The position numbers and the translations under genes were made by a program. A DNA stretch of 64,000 nucleotides, from assembly GCA_016792625.1 (NCBI GenBank), contig JAEUKK010000086.1:1-64000 (forward strand), in the 5' to 3' direction. Under the pieces are notes generated by a model. The model saw only the letters and a program-made list of their open reading frames with translations. It searched no databases and was not told where the DNA came from. Position 1 is the first letter of the stretch. The number at the start of each line of letters is the position of its first letter. Positions 60,201-64,000 of the stretch are shown here, one piece after another. Source of the DNA: Deltaproteobacteria bacterium. Its GTDB lineage: Bacteria; Myxococcota_A; UBA796; UBA2385.

Positions 60201-60361
60201 AGGAGTGCATCCTCGAGATCCTCAAGTTCTCGGCCAGCCGCGGCGACCTCTCCTCGGTCGTGTCGATGTCGGGCGGCGCCGACCACCTGCTCGGCGTGCT
60301 CGATGGCCGCGAAGATGATGAGGCCCGGCAGCTCTTCCGCCGCGCGGGCATCGCCTTCTAA
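54248..60361 (+). CDS. giant DUF4157 (eCIS core domain) protein with beta-rich repeat array
   Basis: 2037 residues. No signal peptide. Residues ~146-222 are DUF4157: GQPLPELVRVRMERAFG, DFSHVRVHID, IGSDLYFGRG, then LLAHELTHVVQ with an HExxH zinc-type motif (~215) and DRHEQEA further on, a possible third ligand. Next comes a Gly/Asn/Ala-rich linker (~300-400). From ~400 to ~800 are beta-strand repeats, and ~800-1490 hold about ten ~74-residue repeats. After a Gln/Pro/Ser linker, a hydrophobic segment (~1858-1895, LVSLVIGIIQATATFGPIGMVIY) and a helical C-terminus follow. DUF4157 is known from proteins linked to extracellular contractile injection systems; no such machinery is near. May be a cargo, toxin or adhesin. 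ATG has CCTGGAGCTCCCG. Confidence 0.85.
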   Translation: MTVRALSRQSAPGSTSARALSRRRKDAGAPAAEARLDSTRAQGSAPDAAAGLRIVDPVVSLLADMHTALGNAGVGGMDLGADSGLSFGLHTHAAGSLALGVAGFDTSAMSPGGALRAMREVMRRSQAEEEGLDTSRAAKHIGSRQGQPLPELVRVRMERAFGHDFSHVRVHIDGAAADAAQDLNAMAFAIGSDLYFGRGAWSPGTPRGDELLAHELTHVVQADQNRLPGPRGPGMDVSSPTDRHEQEAVAMGRKVAQELGRSGGGALDLAGPAGSPGADHAPAEQATPAVGLPGAEGAAADQDAGGVDVQALFAGLSVGSDGGGGDAGGGEGGGEGLVSRDFGSWWSSMFGSNTRAQLPPRTNTPPSNSASGQSAGNAGRGTGSGNNAQAQGPGAANEQNPDATLTLAGRTIRVSRPAGSGDQPTLTAELNQQVLPGLTLTTASLQFNEQGAVVGGTVRAQVRIGEHLSADGLTLSISEGGRVSPTIDNVQVRLGETIQATVRLTVGRDAITGAGTIGFEQLPLPAQLGISSGQLQVAVDAQGVRAAGTLSGTMPNVGTVRAETGFRDNQLGARVTVTVNPGLAPVPGVVFQSGQLDGSWLQGQPAVAFTGDLQVQVKDWLTGTVHAQYKPEGGTWSVTGDLAQSGQLTLGELVVLQGRVKLVINENQLTAGEAAVNIQTPKVQGQLQGSYDVQKHELTGTAAVSLNHDWPMEAGWGAFTLKQGGALSAEVQANVIKALTGDVPFTATVQGGATTPLQIEGQVSGALNIETQKFDGTANGALTADLQLPVGANGDQLRVLTGSRVTATLAQNALTQVGLNLNLQLHREGALFLSGTVPDAVYDVASGKLNGTGRLRLEKALEHETADGQWKTVVKAGSQLEAKVVQSELTELGGSGEFAVHDSAGPLLDGTVSAAKIDLTTKKVSGQLQLQTARPFLHPRKSGGVIEGTPGWLLEVQQGSGVTGTMADSQLTRLTADLRAKVNDPGGHLLNLSANADWDMVADTVDGQGKAQLARDVVLAEAMGPEGWKATALKDAEATGHLEQNKLTKITGALKVGVDDAEGRFVELEGGATWLMEGNKLDMTSTAKVVREKLVGTAGAYAVLIQKETAATGTVEQNDLKQVQGNLKSKVTKDGADFAKADLDGTWKQGEGVTGTGAAELLTEQDVAQVGRYHLFLEKGTGATLKVERSEVKEIGGQVPMRIDEEGQGFIKGKVAGTYKMTEKKLSGTGEAEVLAEKRLGQLGQDQLWLMPGSGATVTLAENALTQVGGNIQLSTRDNNGEYATIALQGTFDAAGGTGFTGSGAATVKREKELFRANNYTFLIMPGTGATAHIAQDKLTKLDGQVPFEVRDAQGALFGGKVGGDYNPETGKVNGSGDIKLGRDLSYDLGGGTTLKLLQGSGGDAEVKDSELKKVGGTLKAELWKNGQAQARITANGTYNAVTNKLEELTGEAELLRPMDMLGGEIRLTNVKGTGTIRDNELVQLGGQGEITIPKLNNMHGKFDVNWRNEGGRDIYEGSGELDFTLFNDPAKGRSMTGKVQAQYNADDTFAVQGEVKYAMNELIKDLTVGVQMDQTLDPKLSLSTTIQTNLVDARTLFSMEKDLVPRTSVPIYGPFGLFFGMKGGMSMGLRALQMTAGINVADWRPISEGSEVPTFSANLDLDWGMDFSAKIAPYIGLEGNLRVAQIGAGVRGEVALDAPISVNPSGKIEGGPQGFSGELSVGVSIKPRLDLSLTPFVQASITGLDPWQHDFDSFQQPLGEVFSFEWGRKYSFGDQSSRSSAPTTQVPAPPAQQRQTEQRGVPNTGFSNGAGQANNMKGGPQLESGSTIAGQQQTGDASLDRLMGIVNDIKVMAEGIGALGELVSLVIGIIQATATFGPIGMVIYCVWKIFKGELSWDGIKTAVQKVVAAVQTAGRLLRPHLPAWFQKIVDLFSGDKPGLLDALFGADDRMRESVRKGEHRHAPADMRAEMIKVMDGGWISEDDEECILEILKFSASRGDLSSVVSMSGGADHLLGVLDGREDDEARQLFRRAGIAF
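56650..58720 (+). repeat. about ten ~74-residue repeats inside the DUF4157 protein
   Basis: Unit hallmark: Gly-[Ser/Thr]-Gly-Ala then a strand, [Ser/Asn/Asp]-x-Leu-Thr/Lys-x-[Val/Leu/Ile]-Gly-Gly, for example TLAENALTQVGG, HIAQDKLTKLDG and KDSELKKVGG. Unit starts are at residues ~802, 876, 957, 1037, 1109, 1179, 1253, 1327, 1401 and 1473, spaced 70-81 residues. DNA-level identity is low, so the array is old. Confidence 0.75.
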
Positions 60362-60428
60362 ACGACCGCGCCTGCGGATAGAGCCGCGGCGCGCCCGCCC
60401 TCCGGTGGGCTGCGCCCGAGGAGCCCCG

Positions 60429-62045
60429 ATGAGCGACCCCGCCGCCACCCCGACGCTCGCGCGGGAGGAGGCCGCGCTCGCGGTCGCCCTCGCCTGGACC
60501 ACCGCCGCCACCGCTGGCGACGAGGCGGCCGCCCGCGCCGCCACCGCGCCCAGCCGCTGGGACCGCGGCGAAGATCAGCTCGCCGACCTGTACCAACAGG
60601 TGGCCCGCAAGGGGCTGATCATCGAGCCGCTCGGTATTCCGCACCTCTGCGGTGCGCGCGGGGCCCAGCACGCCACCTTGTCGCGGGCCGGCCTGGGGCG
60701 CCCGCTGGGCGACCTCTACCTGCTGCTCGAAGACGCGGGGGGAGCTTGGGCCCTCACCGGCGCGACCAAGGTGCGCCCCCAGGTGGCCCTGGTGCTCGGC
60801 GGCACCATCGACGCCTCGGCGGGCCCCGACGCCCTGCCCGCGTCTGAGCCCGCGCTGCGCTGGGCCGCGCTCTTCTTGATTGAGCAGGCGCTGGGGGCCA
60901 CCAGCGCCGGGGCCACGCCCCCCGCCGAGCTGACCGAAGCCGCGACCGCGGGCCCGGGGGTCGCGCTGCGGGCGGTGCGGCTGCCCGCCACCCAACGACA
61001 CGCCGTCGAGCTGCGTTTTGGCGAAGGTGACCAGGCGCGCGCGGTCTGGGTGCTGCTCGAGGGCCCTGATGACGCGCTGGTGGCCACGGACGCCCGGCGC
61101 CGCCTGCGGTGGGAGGCCCTGCTGCGCGGGCTCGAGCTGCGCTGGCCCACCGACCCCTCTGAGGTGACCAGCGCGAGCGCCGCGCTCGGCCCCGACGAGC
61201 TGCGGGCCTTCATCCGCGGGACCATGCAGGCCGCGATGGACGAGGCCCTCGCCGAGGCCGGCGACCTGCCGGCCGAAGACCCGCGCCGCACCGCCCCGAC
61301 CGAGATCATGAAGCTGCTCGACGCCGCCCTGGGCGCCGCGCCGCTGGGCCTCGACGCCCTGGTCGCCTCGCTGCGCAGCGCGCCGGCCAGCGCTGCCACG
61401 CCGGCACCCGCTTCCACAGTGGCCCCCTCCGCGTCGACCAAGCCCCCTCCTCCCGAGAACACCGCGCCAGACGCTGGATTGGCCGCCGCCGCCTCAGCTG
61501 TGGCGCCCACCGTCGCGCTGGCGCCCGTCGCCGCTGCTCCGCCGGCCCCGCCGGTCGCCTCCCCTGCCCCGGCCGCCGCGGCCCCGACCGTCGAGGATGA
61601 CCTCCGGGTCCGCTTCTCCGCCGACGCGCCGGCGGGCGAGCCTGCAGCCGCGCCCGAGCCCACCTCCTCCGACCCGGCGGCGGCCACGCCCCTCCGCCTT
61701 CCGCCCAAGATGCAGGCGGCCATGGGCGAGGTCTTCGCCGCGCACGCCGCCAGCGGAGAGACGACCATCAACGCCGACTTCCTCGCCCAGCACGGCGGCG
61801 AGCTGGCCGGCGGGCTGCTGCGGGGCCTGCTGCAAGAGGTGCTGCCGCCGAGCATCGAGCTCGACGTGACCGTGCCCCAGCCCGCGCCCGACGGTCAGTC
61901 CGTGCAGCCCACGCCGATGAAGGTCAAGGTCGACCTCGGCAGCGTGCTCAGCGGCCTCTTCCGCCCGCGGCCCGCGGCCTCTGCCGCCCCGGCACCCGCG
62001 ACGGCGCCGAGCGCACCCGCGGCGGACGAGCCCTCGGGCAGCTAA
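60429..62045 (+). CDS. hypothetical protein downstream of the DUF4157 giant
   Basis: 538 residues, no family recognised and no signal peptide. Residues 1-120 have an NTF2/SnoaL-like look: helix-rich start (LAREEAALAVALAWTTAATAGDEAAARA), ending in strands DLYLLLEDAGGAWALTGATK. Residues ~120-300 are mixed alpha/beta. Residues 318-430 are a Pro/Ala-rich linker. The last ~110 residues (PPKMQAAMGEVFAAHAASGETTINADFLAQHGGELAGGLL, SIELDVTVPQP) form a separate compact domain. It begins 68 bp after the giant gene, in the same direction, so it is probably on its transcript; may be an accessory, chaperone or immunity protein. ATG follows GAGGAGCCCCG. Confidence 0.7.
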   Translation: MSDPAATPTLAREEAALAVALAWTTAATAGDEAAARAATAPSRWDRGEDQLADLYQQVARKGLIIEPLGIPHLCGARGAQHATLSRAGLGRPLGDLYLLLEDAGGAWALTGATKVRPQVALVLGGTIDASAGPDALPASEPALRWAALFLIEQALGATSAGATPPAELTEAATAGPGVALRAVRLPATQRHAVELRFGEGDQARAVWVLLEGPDDALVATDARRRLRWEALLRGLELRWPTDPSEVTSASAALGPDELRAFIRGTMQAAMDEALAEAGDLPAEDPRRTAPTEIMKLLDAALGAAPLGLDALVASLRSAPASAATPAPASTVAPSASTKPPPPENTAPDAGLAAAASAVAPTVALAPVAAAPPAPPVASPAPAAAAPTVEDDLRVRFSADAPAGEPAAAPEPTSSDPAAATPLRLPPKMQAAMGEVFAAHAASGETTINADFLAQHGGELAGGLLRGLLQEVLPPSIELDVTVPQPAPDGQSVQPTPMKVKVDLGSVLSGLFRPRPAASAAPAPATAPSAPAADEPSGS

Positions 62046-62063
62046 GCGCCCGGGCCGCGCCGC

Positions 62064-63071
62064 TCAGGTGTCGGCCCAGGCCGCCTCGTCGATGCCCAAG
62101 GCCGCGCACAGGGCCAGAAAAGGCGCCTCGGGCGGGGAGAAGAAGCGCAGCCGCGCGCCGGTGCGGGGGTGCGTGAAGCCCAGGCGGGCCGCGTGCAGCT
62201 GCTGGTGGCTGAGCCCGGCGGCCAGGGCCCGGGGCAGGGCCCGACCGCCGCCATAGAGCGGGTCGCCGACCATCGGCAGGCCCAAGTGCAGCATGTGGGC
62301 GCGGATCTGGTGCGTGCGCCCGGTCTCGAGCCGACAGCGCAGCAGGCTCAGCACCCCGCCCTCGCGGTCGCCGGCGACGCCAAAATGGCCCTCAGCGAGC
62401 CGCTCCCAATGGGTGACCGCCCGGCGCCCGTCTGCGCGCACGGCGAAGCGCAGCCGGTCGTGGGGGTGGCGGCCCAGCGGCGCGTCGACGGTGCCCGAGA
62501 GCCCCGGGCTGCGCCCGAAGACCAGCGCGAGGTAGCGCCGCTCCACGCTGTGCGCGGCGAGCTGGGCGCTGAGGTGGGCCATGGCCTCGGGCGTGCGGGC
62601 CGCCATCATCACCCCGCTCGTGCCCTTGTCGAGGCGATGTACGATGCCGGGTCGGGTGGGATCGACGGCGTAGGCGCTGTCCTCAGGCAGGGCCTCGCTG
62701 AGCAGGTGCAGCAGCCCGTGCACCAGCGTGCCGGCGTGGTGGCCCTTGGCCGGGTGGACCACCAGGGCCGCAGGCTTGTGCAGGACCACCAGCTCGTCGT
62801 CGAGGTAGAGCACGGGAAGGCCGAGGTCTTCAGCGACCAACGCGCTCGACGGCGGCGCGGGCACCCAGAGCTCGACCCGCTCACCGCCGCGCAGCGGGTG
62901 GCTCGGCTTGTCGATCACCCGGCCGTCGACCGTGCAGCGGCCGTCTTTGATCAGGGCGGCGATGCGGCTGCGGGTCAGTGGCAGGCGCGCGGCCAGCCCC
63001 GCGTCCAGCCGGCCGGCGGGGGCGTCCACAGCGTGGTCGGCGGGGCCCGGCGGGGCCTGCGGAGCGCTCAT
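62064..63071 (-). CDS. rluD: RluD-family 23S rRNA pseudouridine synthase
   Basis: 335 residues. N-terminal S4 RNA-binding domain (~15-80, RLDAGLAARLPLTRSRIAALIKDGRCTVDG), then the pseudouridine synthase domain with catalytic Asp in HRLDKGTSGVMMAA (~146), and RLETGRTHQIRAHMLHLGLPMVGDPLYGG, the RluA/RluD end block. It isomerises uridine to pseudouridine in large-subunit rRNA helix 69 if it is RluD proper; RluC is another possibility. ATG 63071 is 1 bp past the stop of the upstream HTH gene, so both are co-transcribed. Confidence 0.92.
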   Translation of the reverse strand: MSAPQAPPGPADHAVDAPAGRLDAGLAARLPLTRSRIAALIKDGRCTVDGRVIDKPSHPLRGGERVELWVPAPPSSALVAEDLGLPVLYLDDELVVLHKPAALVVHPAKGHHAGTLVHGLLHLLSEALPEDSAYAVDPTRPGIVHRLDKGTSGVMMAARTPEAMAHLSAQLAAHSVERRYLALVFGRSPGLSGTVDAPLGRHPHDRLRFAVRADGRRAVTHWERLAEGHFGVAGDREGGVLSLLRCRLETGRTHQIRAHMLHLGLPMVGDPLYGGGRALPRALAAGLSHQQLHAARLGFTHPRTGARLRFFSPPEAPFLALCAALGIDEAAWADT

Positions 63072-63072
63072 C

Positions 63073-64000
63073 TCAGCCCCGGTGCGCCTTGTACTGCTCC
63101 ATAAAGCCGTCCACGACGCCCCGGTCGGCGACCCCGAGGGCCTCGGCCACCTGCTTGAGGTAGCCGCGCACAAAGGTCGCGTTGGGCAGGCGCTCGAAGT
63201 CGTCCTCTTCGATGGCCAGGAGGAAGCGGCTCGAGATGCGCGTGGTGCGCACGAGGTCTTCGAGGCTCATCTCGCGAAGCTGCCGCACCTCTTTGAGGAA
63301 GCGGCCGCTGAGGCCGTGGCGGCGCGCGATCCGCCCCACGTCGTCGAGCTGCGGCTCATCGGGGGCGGCGCTGAGCACGCGCAGGCTGTGCGTGCGCTCG
63401 ACCTCGACCGAGGGCTCGTCGCCGTCATCTTCGACCACCGCCGCTTCGCGCGAGGCCTCGGCCCGGCCGGTGACGTTGCCGAGCACCCCGCTGAGCCAAG
63501 CCCGCGCGGCGCTGGCCGGGGCCGCCGGCTTGGCCGCCACGCGCGGGGGCGCGGGCGCCGGCACATCGGACACCGAGGGCAGCAGGTCTTCCTCGGCCTC
63601 GTCGTCGCCGAGCCAATCATCGAGACCCGGGCCGGGCTCGGGGGCCTTGGGCGCCGGGCGCGGGGCCGCCGGTACCTGCGGAAGCAGCGGGGGTGCCTGG
63701 CGCGGGACCGACCGCGGCGCCGCCACCACGGGCACGGGCAGCGAGACCGAGACGCTGGGCGCCTCGTCGGCGATGGTGCGCTCGGGCGCGGTGGGGCGCT
63801 CGGTCGCCGGCGCGCGGGCGGCGGGCGTGCGCTCGAGCAGGTCTTCGCTGAGGCTGATCACGCGGGGCGCAGCGATCTGCGCAGCTGGCGTGGCCTCGTC
63901 ATCCCGCTCGGGGGCGGCGACCACCGCGACGGGGCGGGTGATCCCCCGCGGGGGCGGCGGGACCGGGGCGCGCGGGGCCGGCAGGGGGACCACCGGCGCG
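63073..64000 (-). CDS. HTH_25 (RodZ-like) protein, C-terminal part (5' end outside window)
   Basis: Partial: the frame is open to the right edge. The visible ~309 residues begin with a Pro/Ala/Val-rich disordered stretch and finish in a RodZ/HTH_25-type helix-turn-helix: LKEVRQLREMSLEDLVRTTRISSRFLLAIEEDDFERLPNATFVRGYLKQVAEALGV. In RodZ the HTH is N-terminal, so a C-terminal HTH is unusual and suggests a different protein, perhaps one carrying another domain outside the window. Stop is 1 bp before the rluD start, and both genes run on the minus strand. Confidence 0.75.
   Translation of the reverse strand, partial: APVVPLPAPRAPVPPPPRGITRPVAVVAAPERDDEATPAAQIAAPRVISLSEDLLERTPAARAPATERPTAPERTIADEAPSVSVSLPVPVVAAPRSVPRQAPPLLPQVPAAPRPAPKAPEPGPGLDDWLGDDEAEEDLLPSVSDVPAPAPPRVAAKPAAPASAARAWLSGVLGNVTGRAEASREAAVVEDDGDEPSVEVERTHSLRVLSAAPDEPQLDDVGRIARRHGLSGRFLKEVRQLREMSLEDLVRTTRISSRFLLAIEEDDFERLPNATFVRGYLKQVAEALGVADRGVVDGFMEQYKAHRG

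Noticed and set aside
54248..60361. Prophage tail or eCIS structural cluster
   Set aside because: No sheath, tube, baseplate, holin, terminase or AAA gene was seen on either side; only the cargo-type DUF4157 domain is present.

Overview
The window is very GC-rich, gene-dense, chromosomal-looking bacterial DNA. Several traits point to the Myxococcota (former Deltaproteobacteria) or a close relative: an ImuB-DnaE2 mutasome, many lipoproteins with Asp/Gly/Ala-rich linkers after the lipobox, a MYXO-CTERM-like tail (Gly-Cys, hydrophobic helix, Arg cluster) on one secreted protein, LVIVD-repeat and di-haem cytochrome lipoproteins, BamD and HtrA genes, and a DUF4157 (eCIS core domain) giant protein. 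No rRNA, tRNA, transposase, integrase, phage gene or CRISPR array was seen. This is inference from gene content only.

Layout. 1-3.7 kb: 3' end of imuB, then dnaE2 (translesion synthesis). 3.7-4.3 kb: non-coding stretch with a 74-bp direct repeat. 4.3-8.5 kb: small membrane protein, FAD oxidoreductase, HMGL-type aldolase, EEP-fold phosphodiesterase. 8.6-13.3 kb: secreted M1 aminopeptidase with HEAT repeats, a degenerate histidine-kinase-like protein, and a membrane protein with a sigma-factor-like N-terminus. 13.3-15.8 kb: a NitT/TauT/THI5-type ABC importer (SBP, permease, ATPase), with short AT-rich elements around it. 15.9-18.2 kb: two paralogous CAP-type lipoproteins. 18.4-22.9 kb: small exported proteins, the phnW-phnX aminoethylphosphonate pathway, and a MYXO-CTERM-like protein. 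22.9-26.5 kb: fatty-acid beta-oxidation pair (FadJ-like and thiolase). 26.5-31.5 kb: HAD hydrolase, GCS2-type glutamate-cysteine ligase, and a large orphan protein. 31.7-34.1 kb: ArsR regulator with a double-SRPBCC partner, tyrosine phosphatase, small membrane protein. 34.2-41.1 kb: di-haem cytochrome and LVIVD lipoproteins, LysM-CHAP protein, lipoprotein with an ALK-like glycine-rich domain. 41.2-44.1 kb: ExbD-ExbB-PDZ energy-transduction set and an RMD1/DUF155 protein. 44.3-54.0 kb: lipoproteins, DUF1844, HtrA, BamD, AlkD-like, lone E2 acyltransferase domain, START-like protein, collagen-like lipoprotein, FMN alpha-hydroxyacid oxidase. 54.2-62.0 kb: a 2037-residue DUF4157 protein with a beta-rich repeat array, and a 538-residue unknown partner. 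62.1-64 kb: RluD-type pseudouridine synthase and a HTH_25 protein cut by the window edge.

The most unusual locus is the DUF4157 giant (54248-60361) with its neighbour (60429-62045). DUF4157 is known from proteins linked to extracellular contractile injection systems, yet no sheath, tube, baseplate or AAA gene is visible here. It may be an orphan cargo or toxin, or a secreted beta-groove or fibre protein in its own right. Other unexplained signals are three copies of an AT-rich intergenic element (8.5, 14.3 and 15.9 kb), a sigma-like/transmembrane fusion, and an ArsR operator that overlaps its own start codon.
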